From: Bacteroidota bacterium
GTDB lineage: Bacteria > Bacteroidota > Bacteroidia > Chitinophagales > Chitinophagaceae
Assembly: GCA_023430465.1 (NCBI GenBank)
Contig: JAEZAM010000134.1
Span: forward strand, 1-64,000
Reading direction: 5' to 3'
Length of the DNA stretch: 64,000 nucleotides
Shown: positions 1-8,754 of the stretch, piece by piece
Layout of the letters: every line of letters begins with the position of its first letter
How positions within the stretch are numbered: position 1 is the first letter of the stretch
Position numbers and translations under genes: made by a program
The notes under the pieces: model-generated
What the model saw: the letters and a program-made list of their open reading frames with translations, nothing else
What the model was told of the DNA's origin: nothing
Databases searched by the model: none

Positions 1-2
1 TC

Positions 3-1079
3 TCACAGCGCTTCCACCCCAAATTTCCTGTAATACGCTACCAGCCACGCCACTACCTCATTGTAGGTCTCTTTGCCGCCCGGTTGGTTATTGGCTTTCA
101 GGTAATGACCATATCCCCAGTTTACAACCGGCTGCACCGGGCTTCGGTGCCCCCACATAAATTTTATAAATGTGGCGTAGTCTTCGCGCACCTGAGGGTG
201 AAGTTGCTTCCCGAAGTACCGGCTTCGCGCGGTGTCGCGTCTCCGCATCTCATTGATGGCATAATTGTACATGTCGAAATACATGGAGTAATTCATCACC
301 TGGGAGGAGTCGTTGCGGCAGGCAAGAAATGCCACGAAGTTGGCTTCATTCTCCTTGCCGTATCCAAGCTGGTGGGCCACTTCATGCGCAGTCACAAAGG
401 GCTCGAGAAAGCCGGGGATGGTGGTGTTGACCTGTGCCTCACCGGAGAATGGGTTATAATATCCCTGGAATCCGAGGTAATTCCCCAGGTAGCTGAACAG
501 CGAAGGTTTTAGCGAAGGGGTATGGTAGCGCAGGAAGGGATATTTTTCCGCGGCGGTCGCGTAGGCCCTGACCGTTTCGTCAAACACCCGGGATTTTTTC
601 CGGAAGGAGTCACGCTGGGCAGGAGTTACCTTGCCGGCAAAATAATTCAACCGGGTCTGGAGATGGGTGGTGAGAGTGTCCAGTTCGGCAAGGCTGTATT
701 TTTTTACATCCAGCCCGAGCTGTGGGGAAATACCCATTCGGTTGTAATTCAGGCCCCAAAGGAAATTGAAACTGACGTACAGGAACAGGAAAAAAAATAT
801 GCCCTGCTGCATGCTGCCGACCAGGTATCGGCGATTGACCTGCCGCCGGACTATGGTCCGGATCAGTCGGAAAAACTTGTATAAAATGAATAGGATCAGC
901 AGGCTATAAAAAATATCACCCAGGCTGAAAGGGATCCAGCCAAGGAGAAATCGTTGAACACGGGCGATCACCGGGTAGAAGCCGTAGGTGTAATTTCGTT
1001 CAACGAAGCCGGGATACCAGGAGACCCATTTGATGAGAATCACCAGCAGGATGAGCAGCACCCAGGTCCAGCTTTTCAT
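3..1079 (-). CDS. DUF3810 family membrane protein with HExxH motif
   Basis: The N-terminus is a strong membrane segment, followed by two more hydrophobic stretches (about residues 50-70 and 90-110) and a soluble C-terminal half. That half carries a zinc-protease-like HEVAH motif near residue 232 with Glu residues about 10 further on, as in the DUF3810 family. Substrate and function are unknown; a membrane-anchored metallopeptidase is the natural inference. The frame is open to a TTG at 1115, but the ATG at 1079 starts directly on the first membrane helix and is preferred. The gene is divergent from the DUF177-rpmF block, with a promoter candidate at 1154-1181. The stop codon lies at 3-5, so the gene is complete. 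Confidence 0.85.
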   Translation of the reverse strand: MKSWTWVLLILLVILIKWVSWYPGFVERNYTYGFYPVIARVQRFLLGWIPFSLGDIFYSLLILFILYKFFRLIRTIVRRQVNRRYLVGSMQQGIFFFLFLYVSFNFLWGLNYNRMGISPQLGLDVKKYSLAELDTLTTHLQTRLNYFAGKVTPAQRDSFRKKSRVFDETVRAYATAAEKYPFLRYHTPSLKPSLFSYLGNYLGFQGYYNPFSGEAQVNTTIPGFLEPFVTAHEVAHQLGYGKENEANFVAFLACRNDSSQVMNYSMYFDMYNYAINEMRRRDTARSRYFGKQLHPQVREDYATFIKFMWGHRSPVQPVVNWGYGHYLKANNQPGGKETYNEVVAWLVAYYRKFGVEAL

Positions 1080-1153
1080 GAGGCGGTTGAAAATACGGGC
1101 AACAATTTTCTGCAAATCGATCGTTTTAAAATAAGCGCACGCCGGAAAAGCCG

Positions 1154-1181
1154 CAAAAATAATTCAAAACCAGCTCACAAA
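1154..1181 (-). promoter_or_regulatory. Promoter candidate for the DUF3810 gene
   Basis: Read on the minus strand, a perfect Bacteroidota -7 box TATTTTTG (1154-1161) is preceded 16 bases upstream by TTTG (1178-1181), close to the -33/-7 arrangement of this phylum. It lies in the 139-bp divergent gap. Confidence 0.4.
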
Positions 1182-1194
1182 AAGCTCGCTTAAA

Positions 1195-1213
1195 TTCCCT
1201 ACCTTTGCCGTCC
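1195..1213 (+). promoter_or_regulatory. Promoter of the DUF177-rpmF block
   Basis: Contains a perfect -7 box TACCTTTG at 1200-1207, about 50 bases before the ATG at 1261. No clear -33 TTTG is seen. The surrounding 19 bases recur exactly in front of rpmB (59076-59094, minus strand), which suggests a shared promoter for ribosomal-protein genes. Confidence 0.6.
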
Positions 1214-1260
1214 GAAAATCCCGGGTAGGTTACCGGGGAGACGGGAAAACTAGTTTGATC

Positions 1261-1809
1261 ATGGCCTATCGCCGGGAATTTGAGATAGCGTTTGTGGGGC
1301 TGAAGCCTGGAGTTCATGAGTATAACTACGAAATTACCGATAAGTTCTTTGAGGCATTTCAGACGCAGGATTTTCGCAACTGCAAGGCAAATGTAAAATT
1401 GTCGCTCGATAAGAAGACAGGTTTTATGTTGCTGAAGTTCGAGATTGGCGGTACGCTGGAAGTGACCTGTGATCGTTGCAACAGCAACCTGCCCTTTGAC
1501 CTTTGGGACGAGTTCAGTATCACCGTGAAAATGGTGGAGGAACCCGACCTGATGAATGACCAGGAAGAAGATCCCGATGTTTACTACATCGGCCGGGGAG
1601 AAAGTCACCTCGATGTGGCCAACTGGATCTATGAATTCATCAACCTGAGCATACCCATGCAAAAAGTTTGTGCATTCGACGAGATGAATGGACCGCACTG
1701 CAACAAGGCAGCGATTGAAATGCTGAAAAAAATGGAACCAACGGAACCTGAAAAGACGGACAATCCGATCTGGAAAGGCCTGGAGAAGTTCAAAGATTTA
1801 GATAAATAG
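1261..1809 (+). CDS. DUF177 (YceD-family) protein
   Basis: Small acidic protein of the YceD/DUF177 family, which is linked to 23S rRNA and ribosome biogenesis in other bacteria and is almost always encoded next to rpmF. Visible here are a CDRC pair in the middle (about residue 75) and a second pair (CAFDEMNGPHC) near the C-terminus, which together look like a zinc site. A TTG two codons upstream is possible, but the ATG at 1261 is the better start. The stop is 24 bases before rpmF, so the two are probably co-transcribed. The family assignment is firm; the exact role is inferred from context. Confidence 0.88.
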   Translation: MAYRREFEIAFVGLKPGVHEYNYEITDKFFEAFQTQDFRNCKANVKLSLDKKTGFMLLKFEIGGTLEVTCDRCNSNLPFDLWDEFSITVKMVEEPDLMNDQEEDPDVYYIGRGESHLDVANWIYEFINLSIPMQKVCAFDEMNGPHCNKAAIEMLKKMEPTEPEKTDNPIWKGLEKFKDLDK

Positions 1810-1833
1810 TTTAATTTTTTTAATAGTTGAGTT

Positions 1834-2028
1834 ATGCCAAATCCCAAACGCCGACACAGTCAGCAAAGAAGCGCAAAACGCCGGACACATTATAAAGCTA
1901 CCCCTGCTACCCTTAGCACGGATAGCACCACTGGTGAGATCCATGTACGCCACCGCGCACACGTGAGTGAAGGAAAGCTGTTCTACAAAGGCAAGGTTGT
2001 AGCAGAAAAATCGCCGATCAAGAAGTAA
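1834..2028 (+). CDS. rpmF: 50S ribosomal protein L32
   Basis: A 64-aa, very basic protein that begins MPNPKRRHS, the signature start of L32, followed by the Arg/Lys-rich segment and a conserved RHRAH motif. It is a component of the large ribosomal subunit. The cysteines of the zinc-binding form of L32 are absent, so this is the non-zinc form. It sits in the widespread DUF177-rpmF-plsX order. Confidence 0.97.
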   Translation: MPNPKRRHSQQRSAKRRTHYKATPATLSTDSTTGEIHVRHRAHVSEGKLFYKGKVVAEKSPIKK

Positions 2029-2057
2029 GGCCCGGGCCGCTTTTCCGATACTGTATC

Positions 2058-2108
2058 ATTCCAAATTCATCCTGTTCCGAAGCATGATGAATTTGGAATT
2101 TCTATTTT
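2058..2108 (+). terminator. Hairpin terminator after rpmF
   Basis: A perfect 14-bp inverted repeat (2058-2071 with 2086-2099, 14-base loop) is followed by a T-rich stretch. It separates rpmF from plsX, so plsX may be served partly by read-through or by its own promoter. Confidence 0.7.
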
Positions 2109-2132
2109 CAGAATTCGTATTTTACGCCTCCA

Positions 2133-3068
2133 ATGAACATTGCCTTAGACATGATGGGCGGCGACCTGGCGCCCCTGGAAGCCGTAAAAGGTGTACAACA
2201 ATTCCTGCAACTTCCCGGGACTGCCCGGCTTACTTTAATAGGTGACGAAGCTCGAATTCAGCCACTCCTGGATGAATATAATGTAGCTGCAGATCGCTTG
2301 CACCTGGTGCATGCGCCCGAAGTCATCGGCATGCATGAACACCCTACAAAGGCGTTGAAAGAAAAGCAGCAATCATCCATCGCTGTCGGATTTCATTTGC
2401 TTGCTTCCGGCAAGACCGACGCATTTATCAGTGCCGGCAACACCGGTGCCATGCTCGTGGGTGCCCTGTTCAGCATCAAAGCCATCGAAGGCGTTATCCG
2501 CCCCACGATTTCCACGATCATCCCAAAAGAAACCGGCGGCACCGGGCTCTTGCTCGATGTGGGGTTGAATGCAGATTGCAAACCCGAACAACTCAACCAG
2601 TTTGCCGTAATGGGCAGCGAATATGCCCGGCTGATTCTCGGTATTGAGAAACCAAGAGTAGCGCTCATCAACGTGGGCGAAGAAGAAGGAAAAGGCAACC
2701 TGCTGGCGCAGGCAACCTACCCGCTGCTGAAGGAAAACAAGAAGATTCATTTCACCGGGAACATCGAAGGCCGGGACATCCTGACTGACAAAGCCGACGT
2801 GATGGTATGTGAAGGATTTACCGGGAACATCATCCTCAAACTCGCCGAGTCGTTATATGATATTGGCCAGCGCAATAAGATCAATCATCCTTACCTGGAC
2901 CGTTTCAATTTTGAGAATTATGGTGGCACACCCGTACTTGGCGTGGCCAAACCAGTGATCATCGGCCACGGTATCTCGCAAGCCACCGCATTTCAGAATA
3001 TGATTTCAGTGGCGGCAAGGATGATCGAAACAGATGTGCTGGCAAGTATGCGCCACGCTTTACAATAA
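2133..3068 (+). CDS. plsX: Phosphate acyltransferase PlsX
   Basis: Begins MNIALDMMGGDLAP, the PlsX hallmark, and keeps the GAMLVGA and GLLLDVGLNADCKPEQL regions and the C-terminal substrate-site segment (GHGISQATAFQNMI). The enzyme converts acyl-ACP plus phosphate to acyl-phosphate, which feeds PlsY in phospholipid synthesis at the inner face of the membrane. Its 311 aa are slightly short but complete for the family. The usual neighbour fabH is absent; an unknown gene follows after 27 bases. Confidence 0.96.
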   Translation: MNIALDMMGGDLAPLEAVKGVQQFLQLPGTARLTLIGDEARIQPLLDEYNVAADRLHLVHAPEVIGMHEHPTKALKEKQQSSIAVGFHLLASGKTDAFISAGNTGAMLVGALFSIKAIEGVIRPTISTIIPKETGGTGLLLDVGLNADCKPEQLNQFAVMGSEYARLILGIEKPRVALINVGEEEGKGNLLAQATYPLLKENKKIHFTGNIEGRDILTDKADVMVCEGFTGNIILKLAESLYDIGQRNKINHPYLDRFNFENYGGTPVLGVAKPVIIGHGISQATAFQNMISVAARMIETDVLASMRHALQ

Positions 3069-3095
3069 CATCACTGCTGGTTTCAAACCGCGATT

Positions 3096-4247
3096 ATGAA
3101 AAAAGACCTGTTGCCTGTACTCCGCAAAGAACTGGAGAACAGTTTTGGCAGAAAGATATTATCCTCGCGGGATTGCCTCCAGATGGTTGATGACATAGCA
3201 CAGAAAACAGGGTTCACCATCAATGCAAATACCCTCCGGAGATTCTTCGGCCTGGTTCGTACCAACTACAGCCCCTCTCCTTCCACGATCACCATACTCT
3301 GCAAATACTGCGGGTTCAGTTCCATCGATGAGATCGAAAGCATTTCTTCCGGAACAGACAATGAAGAAAGCATTAATAAGGAAGAGATACTGCATTACCT
3401 CGTATCGCTTTTCAAAGACCTTACCGTCAATGAAGGGCACAACCAGGTGGTGGAATCATTGGTACAACAGACAGTAATTTTTCTGGAACGCAACCCCACG
3501 CTGATCGACCGGTTTCAACGTGAAATAGCAAAAACCCGCGCAGGGCAATACTATTATTACGAGCTGTCTGTGAATATGGACCGGCTGAACGATTATTATG
3601 GTGACGGCCTCCGCCATTATCTCCGCTCAAATCCGAGTGACGATGGCGCTGTATTCGTGAACTCCCTGCTTGTATTCCGGTACTGGTTGACGGACAACGC
3701 GCCCCTGATGGAAAAATACATGGCCAACCTTTCAACCCTTCATCCAGATTCGGGCTCGCCCTCTCATATCCTCGGCCGGTACATCGCTGCAAGGCTATAC
3801 CATGCCAACGCCATGTCATTACCGATCGATAAGATCCTTACGGATGCCACAAAGTTTCACGTAGCCATCATGGCCAACCGTGGCAATGCAACCCCCTCAT
3901 TCCCGCATTTTGAACTGGCAGTTTGCGAAGCACTGGTCCTGACGGATCAGAAAGATGAGGCCATTGAGTTTGTACGCCGGGGGAAATCATTCCTGACGAC
4001 AGGCAAGAATCATGTGACCCATAATCCCTTCGGTCTCTGGGAAGCCATTATCAACAACAAAACCCGCCGGATCGACCTGACGGCAAATCCCAAAACGAAT
4101 TATTCCTATAACTACCACCTCAATAAAAGATATAATAACCTGCTGATCGTATTGCAGAACGCCCGCCTCCGAACCCATCAATTGCCCTCACAGATAAAGG
4201 AGACGGGCTTTACAAGGTTTAACTCCCTGTACTCAGTTTGGAAATAA
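3096..4247 (+). CDS. Unrecognised 383-aa protein with helical N-terminal domain
   Basis: Not recognised by name. The first 85 residues look like a compact helical, HTH-like module (a TLRRFFGL motif near residue 47, then a segment resembling a second recognition helix). The remaining 300 residues are helix-rich with many Tyr/Leu, in the manner of TPR-like or all-alpha regulatory domains. No signal peptide or membrane segment is seen. It may be a DNA-binding or adaptor protein. It follows plsX by 27 bases and is the last gene before the EPS locus, so it could be its regulator, but that is only positional. Confidence 0.75.
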   Translation: MKKDLLPVLRKELENSFGRKILSSRDCLQMVDDIAQKTGFTINANTLRRFFGLVRTNYSPSPSTITILCKYCGFSSIDEIESISSGTDNEESINKEEILHYLVSLFKDLTVNEGHNQVVESLVQQTVIFLERNPTLIDRFQREIAKTRAGQYYYYELSVNMDRLNDYYGDGLRHYLRSNPSDDGAVFVNSLLVFRYWLTDNAPLMEKYMANLSTLHPDSGSPSHILGRYIAARLYHANAMSLPIDKILTDATKFHVAIMANRGNATPSFPHFELAVCEALVLTDQKDEAIEFVRRGKSFLTTGKNHVTHNPFGLWEAIINNKTRRIDLTANPKTNYSYNYHLNKRYNNLLIVLQNARLRTHQLPSQIKETGFTRFNSLYSVWK

Positions 4248-4470
4248 AACACGTAAAAAATCAATTCTGAACAAAAAAGAACATTTTAGTTCAGTATTTA
4301 TACTATACTTTAGTCGTGCAATTCTAGATCATCCTTCCTATTGAAGTCCGCCCCTAGTCTTTTTCTCCAATTCTTCTGAAACTATCTACTGTTATTTTTC
4401 TGATTAGTGCACAATGACCGGGTAAACAACATGTTACCGGAGGCTACTATTTTTTATAACTGAATGATCT
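4248..4470 (+). promoter_or_regulatory. Leader region of the EPS locus
   Basis: 223 bases without a gene. The best promoter match is TTTA (4285-4288), 17 bases, then TACTTTAG (4306-4313), one base off the TAnnTTTG -7 box. That would leave a leader of about 150 bases before the first EPS gene, a sensible place for the UpxY-type antiterminator encoded in the locus to act. No strong hairpin was found by eye. Confidence 0.35.
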
Positions 4471-5280
4471 ATGTTTAGAAAACTGGGTGTTAAGACCGTA
4501 CTTACCAACTGTCTGCTTTTTTCCGCTATAATTACACTTTCCTGTACCAATACAAAACAGGTCACCTATTTCTATGGCGCTCCTGAGGGAGATATGGTGT
4601 CAAATACCCCTATTCCTGAATCACTTATTCAAAAGAACGATATTCTTGGTATCACTATCAGCAGCCGTGATCCAAACGCTGCCGCATTTTTAAACCCTTA
4701 TGGCGCCATCTCCGGTGGCGGCAGCACAGGAGCAGAAGGTGGTGGAGCATCCTCAGCCTCGGGCTATCTTGTAAGCTCTGACGGTTTTATCCAGGTACCA
4801 CTGATAGGCAACATCAAGGCAGAAGGCCTTACAAAATATCAATTAAAGGACAGGTTGCTGGACAGTATCACCCGCAAGAAACTGCTGGTGGACCCGGTGG
4901 TCACCATCCGCTTTCAGAACTTCCGTGTAACGGTCCTGGGTGAAGTGAACCGGCCCAGCGTGATCTCCATCCCCAACGAAAAAGTTTCCCTGCTCGAGGC
5001 TATCGGCCTGGCTGGTGACCTGACCTTATATGGTAAACGCGATAATGTAATGATCATCCGCGAAACCAAGGACCAGCGCCACATTGAGCGGATCAACCTG
5101 AATTCAACCGAACTTTTCACTTCGCCTTATTATTACCTGCAGTCGAATGACATTGTGTATGTGGAACCAAATAAGGCCAAAGTAGCCTCTACGAAAAACA
5201 CCCAATGGGTAGGTATCCTTCTCAGTGGACTCTCGCTTGCTGCCGTTGTCGCAAATATTGCCATCACCAGCAACAAATAA
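4471..5280 (+). CDS. Polysaccharide export lipoprotein (Wza/OtnA type)
   Basis: Lipoprotein signal with Cys25 (ITLSC lipobox), then a Poly_export domain (about 45-140) containing a Gly/Ser-rich insertion (about 76-95), an SLBB-like domain (about 150-225) and a C-terminal hydrophobic segment (about 246-265). The role is outer-membrane export of the polymer as partner of the Wzc-like kinase 20 bases downstream. At 269 aa it is shorter than E. coli Wza, as is common in Bacteroidota. First gene of the locus. Confidence 0.92.
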   Translation: MFRKLGVKTVLTNCLLFSAIITLSCTNTKQVTYFYGAPEGDMVSNTPIPESLIQKNDILGITISSRDPNAAAFLNPYGAISGGGSTGAEGGGASSASGYLVSSDGFIQVPLIGNIKAEGLTKYQLKDRLLDSITRKKLLVDPVVTIRFQNFRVTVLGEVNRPSVISIPNEKVSLLEAIGLAGDLTLYGKRDNVMIIRETKDQRHIERINLNSTELFTSPYYYLQSNDIVYVEPNKAKVASTKNTQWVGILLSGLSLAAVVANIAITSNK

Positions 5281-5300
5281 GTTAATCACAACCCCCTAAT

Positions 5301-7628
5301 ATGAAACCGGCATCTAACAAAAAAACAAAACCTGAGGGCAGGGGCCTGTTGAACGAATTGTTCTTCAAGTACCTTCCTTACTGGCCTTTGTTTGTCGCAA
5401 CTGGAATGATCTGCGTTTTCGCAGCATGGTTCTACCTGCGAACTGCTGTACCAAAATTTCAGGCAAGCGCTTCACTCATGCTCAAGGATGAAACAAAAGG
5501 AGCTGAGGATGGCGCTACACTGCACTCACTTGACCGCCTCTCTGATAAAAAGATCATCGAAAACGAATTGCAGGTACTGCAATCGCGAACGCTGATGCTG
5601 GACGTCGTAAAACGCCTGCATCTTTATGCCAGCTATTTCGAGGAAGGTGAACTGATCCCCAAGCCCGCCTATGTCACCACCCCGGTGATCATCGAAGCTG
5701 CGGATCCCGAGACTATGCGCTCCCACGAAAAGATCATGTTCAGTTTTTCCCGGAAAGACAGCAGCGTCGTGATCGGTAAAGACCGCTATCCGCTGAATCA
5801 ATTTGTCAGCACCCCATATGGTTACCTGCGGTTTGTTCGCAATCCAAATTTCAAAACACCCGCCCAGAAGCCCCTTTACTTCAACCTGACGAACGTGCGC
5901 AGTGCCACGGGATATTTTTTATCCGGCCTCGCAGCGGTTGCAGGGCGTGAATCCACCGTTGTATCACTTGCTATCAAGGATATCGTACCGGAGCGCGCAG
6001 AGGATGTCCTGGACGAACTCATGCTGGCCTACGACCGCTCCAATATGGACGAAAAGAACAAACTCGCCAACAACACCATTGCCTTCGTAGAAGAGCGTCT
6101 TGCCAATGTACAGCGTGAACTCAACGAGATCAATGAAAAGAAACAGGCCTATAAAACAAACCGTGGCGCCGTCAACATCGGCTCGCAGGGTGAGCTTTAC
6201 CTGAAAAGCGTAGGTCAGATCGATGATAAGGTGGCTGATGTGAACAACCAACTGACCGTACTCAGCCAGGTTGAAAAATATGTGCGCTCCAAAGATCAGA
6301 GCAGCGGTATCGTACCAACCACGCTTGGTACCAGTGACCCCATGCTGTCAAAACTGGTCAATGAACTGTATGACGCAGAGATCCAGTACGAAAAATTGAA
6401 GAAGACTGCCGGTGAAGGCAACCCCATCGCGGGAGCCATGAAAGACAAGATCGATAAACTTCGCCCCAGCATTTTGGAGAACCTGGAAGAGCAGAAGAAA
6501 GGGCTGCAGGCGACCAAGCTGAACCTTGCAGCTACCACGAACATGTATTCTTCGATGCTGCAATCTATCCCTGAAAAAGAACGCGACCTGATCGACATCG
6601 ACCGTGAACAGGGTATTAAACTGGGCATATACAACTTCCTCCGCCAGAAACGCGAAGAGAGTGCGTTGGCTGTGGCTGATCTTTCAGGAAGCCGGATCGT
6701 CGATCGTGCACAATCATCTTATGCGCCTGTCAGCCCCAACTCGAAAATGATCTATATCGTGGCAATGGTCATCGGACTGGGCCTGCCTGTTTTGTTCATT
6801 TTTATCCGTGAGTTGCTGAACAGGAAGATCATGTTCCGCTCGGAAATCGAAAAGCTCACGTCTGCACCGATCCTTGGTGAAGTCATTTTTGATAAAACCA
6901 AGAACCCGATCGTCATCGAAGATGGCAAGCGGACATTCATCGCCGAGCAGTTCCGCCGTATCCGTACTTCATTGAGCTACCTCGGTTTGAATAACACACA
7001 GAAAAAGAAAATACTCATCACGTCTTCTCTCTCCGGTGAAGGCAAGAGCTTTGTGGCAACAAACCTGGCGCTCTCGTTGGCGCTTACGGGCAAGAAGGTT
7101 GTATTGCTGGAGTTTGACCTGGCTAACCCAACATTGAGTCATAAACTCAACCTGCATTATGAGCAGGGTGCGAGCAATTACCTGACCGGTGAATGTGAGC
7201 CTGAAGAAGTGATCAAGCGCACGACGATCAATGAGAACCTGTTCTTCATCCCCTGCGGACCACTTCCTGACAACCCTTCAGAGTTGCTGATGAGTGACAG
7301 GGTAAAGGAACTGTTCGATTACCTGGATGCCATCTTTGATCATATCGTGATCGATTCAGCACCGGCATCCCTCTTGTCTGACGCGTATGTGCTGTCACCG
7401 CTCTGCGACGCGACGCTTTATGTGGTCAAACACAAGTTTACCCCGAAGATCTTCCTCGAGCGTCTCGATGAAGAGAATACGGTGAATCAACTTAAAAATC
7501 TTGGTATCATCTTCAACGGCATTCACTCAAGAGGATTTACCAAAAATGGATATGGATACGGTTATGGCTATGGTTATATACATGACACCACGTCAAGTAA
7601 GAAAAGGAAAAAGGTTTACGCAAAGTAA
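5301..7628 (+). CDS. Wzc-like polysaccharide co-polymerase and tyrosine autokinase
   Basis: Domain order: membrane segment (about 27-46), periplasmic Wzz region with long coiled coils, GNVR-like stretch, second membrane segment (about 483-502), cytoplasmic BY-kinase domain. Walker A (SLSGEGKS) lies near residue 577 and Walker B (HIVIDSAP) near 690. Walker A' reads EFDLANP, where Bacteroidota homologues usually have an Arg in the DLR position. The C-terminus ends in a Tyr cluster (alternating GY, five Tyr) for autophosphorylation. It controls polymer length and export together with the lipoprotein upstream. Confidence 0.94.
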   Translation: MKPASNKKTKPEGRGLLNELFFKYLPYWPLFVATGMICVFAAWFYLRTAVPKFQASASLMLKDETKGAEDGATLHSLDRLSDKKIIENELQVLQSRTLMLDVVKRLHLYASYFEEGELIPKPAYVTTPVIIEAADPETMRSHEKIMFSFSRKDSSVVIGKDRYPLNQFVSTPYGYLRFVRNPNFKTPAQKPLYFNLTNVRSATGYFLSGLAAVAGRESTVVSLAIKDIVPERAEDVLDELMLAYDRSNMDEKNKLANNTIAFVEERLANVQRELNEINEKKQAYKTNRGAVNIGSQGELYLKSVGQIDDKVADVNNQLTVLSQVEKYVRSKDQSSGIVPTTLGTSDPMLSKLVNELYDAEIQYEKLKKTAGEGNPIAGAMKDKIDKLRPSILENLEEQKKGLQATKLNLAATTNMYSSMLQSIPEKERDLIDIDREQGIKLGIYNFLRQKREESALAVADLSGSRIVDRAQSSYAPVSPNSKMIYIVAMVIGLGLPVLFIFIRELLNRKIMFRSEIEKLTSAPILGEVIFDKTKNPIVIEDGKRTFIAEQFRRIRTSLSYLGLNNTQKKKILITSSLSGEGKSFVATNLALSLALTGKKVVLLEFDLANPTLSHKLNLHYEQGASNYLTGECEPEEVIKRTTINENLFFIPCGPLPDNPSELLMSDRVKELFDYLDAIFDHIVIDSAPASLLSDAYVLSPLCDATLYVVKHKFTPKIFLERLDEENTVNQLKNLGIIFNGIHSRGFTKNGYGYGYGYGYIHDTTSSKKRKKVYAK

Positions 7629-7698
7629 CCCCGAGCTTACCTGTGTGATGCAATGGACAAGTAAAACTCGGTACGGGTATCAATCCTGTAACTGAGGC

Positions 7699-7713
7699 AG
7701 GCGAAGCCTTTTT
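7699..7713 (+). terminator. Weak hairpin with T-tract between kinase and antiterminator genes
   Basis: AGGC-GAA-GCCT followed by five T, inside the only 140-bp gap of the early locus. It is weak, but well placed for an attenuator. A possible target of the UpxY protein encoded just after it. Confidence 0.25.
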
Positions 7714-7768
7714 ATCCCATGTTAACCAAGAAAAGAACACTGATTTTCTGGCCACCAAAAAAGATGTT

Positions 7769-8305
7769 ATGAACCTGACTGCAAAAAAACAATGGTACGC
7801 AATTTATACCCGCCCAAGATGGGAAAAGAAAGTTGCCGAGCTCATTGAAAAAAAGAAAATAGAGGTTTACTGTCCCCTGAACAAGGTGAAGAAACAATGG
7901 TCCGACCGCAAAAAAACGGTGATGGAACCCCTGTTCACTTCCTATGTATTCGTATACATCAGTGCGGAAGAAATGACACGCGTCCGGCAAACAGAAGGTG
8001 TATTGAATTTTGTATACTGGCTGAATAAACCGGCCGTGATCCAGGCGGAAGAGATTGACACCATCAAGAATTTCCTCCGTGAATATGACAACGTATTCCT
8101 GGAAAAAATCTCCGTTAACCTGGCCGATCGCGTACGCATTACCAATGGCCCGCTTATGATGTGGGAAGGCAATGTGATCGAAGTGCGGACAAATACCGTA
8201 AAGATCATGCTTCCTTCACTGGGTCATACCCTGGTGGCCGAGATCCGCAAGGAGAACCTCGAAAAGGTTCGCCCGCTGCAGGAATACCGCATGAAAGCTG
8301 TCTAG
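7769..8305 (+). CDS. UpxY-family transcription antiterminator (NusG-like)
   Basis: N-terminal NGN domain (WYAIYTRPRWEKKV near residue 9, then YCPLNKVKKQWSDRKK and PLFTSYVFV) and a C-terminal KOW-like region (about 125-170). This is the arrangement of UpxY/LoaP specialised NusG paralogues, which let RNA polymerase read through long polysaccharide operons. In Bacteroides the gene is first in its operon; here it is third. It probably acts on this locus. Confidence 0.9.
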   Translation: MNLTAKKQWYAIYTRPRWEKKVAELIEKKKIEVYCPLNKVKKQWSDRKKTVMEPLFTSYVFVYISAEEMTRVRQTEGVLNFVYWLNKPAVIQAEEIDTIKNFLREYDNVFLEKISVNLADRVRITNGPLMMWEGNVIEVRTNTVKIMLPSLGHTLVAEIRKENLEKVRPLQEYRMKAV

Positions 8306-8352
8306 ACCAACGATTCATACCAAAACTAATTCCGTAACCCTTATTAACTGTT

Positions 8353-8754
8353 ATGCCGTTAAACGACGTCAAGCTTATCCAACTGCCCAAGATTCTCGAT
8401 CCGAGGGGCAACCTTTCCTTTTTGCAAAACAATGACCAGATCCCCTTCGAAGTAAAGCGGGTATACTGGATCTATGATGTGCCCGGCGGAGAAACCCGCG
8501 GCGGACACGCTTACCATAACCTGAGTGAAGTAATCATTTCCCTCTCCGGGAGTTTCGACGTGGTAGTCAATGACGGCCGCGAAGAGAAGATCATTACCCT
8601 AAACAGGTCATACTATGGACTATATGTACCAAAAATGATCTGGCGACAACTTCAGAATTTCTCCACCAATTCCCTTGCCTTTATAGCAGCCGATCACGGC
8701 TATGATGAAGCGGATTATATCCGGGACTTTGAACAATTTAAAACTGCTCTATGA
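8353..8754 (+). CDS. FdtA/QdtA-like cupin, putative sugar ketoisomerase (atypical site)
   Basis: WxcM-like cupin of the dTDP-4-keto-6-deoxyhexose 3,4-ketoisomerase family. The conserved order (PRGNLSFLQ, FEVKRVYWIYDVPGGETRGGHAY, LSGSFDVVVNDG) is intact, but the catalytic HxH reads H52-A-Y54, followed by H55. Loss of the second His makes normal isomerase activity doubtful. It may have changed reaction or act as partner of the second cupin, whose ATG overlaps this stop by four bases. Confidence 0.85.
   Translation: MPLNDVKLIQLPKILDPRGNLSFLQNNDQIPFEVKRVYWIYDVPGGETRGGHAYHNLSEVIISLSGSFDVVVNDGREEKIITLNRSYYGLYVPKMIWRQLQNFSTNSLAFIAADHGYDEADYIRDFEQFKTAL

Noticed and set aside
84..1193. Open frames of 142, 120 and 79 codons on the plus strand
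   Set aside because: They lie antisense to the DUF3810 gene, have no family features and look like shadows.
7501..7695. A 64-codon frame at the end of the kinase gene
   Set aside because: Out of frame with the kinase Tyr-rich tail; no domain and no homologous look.
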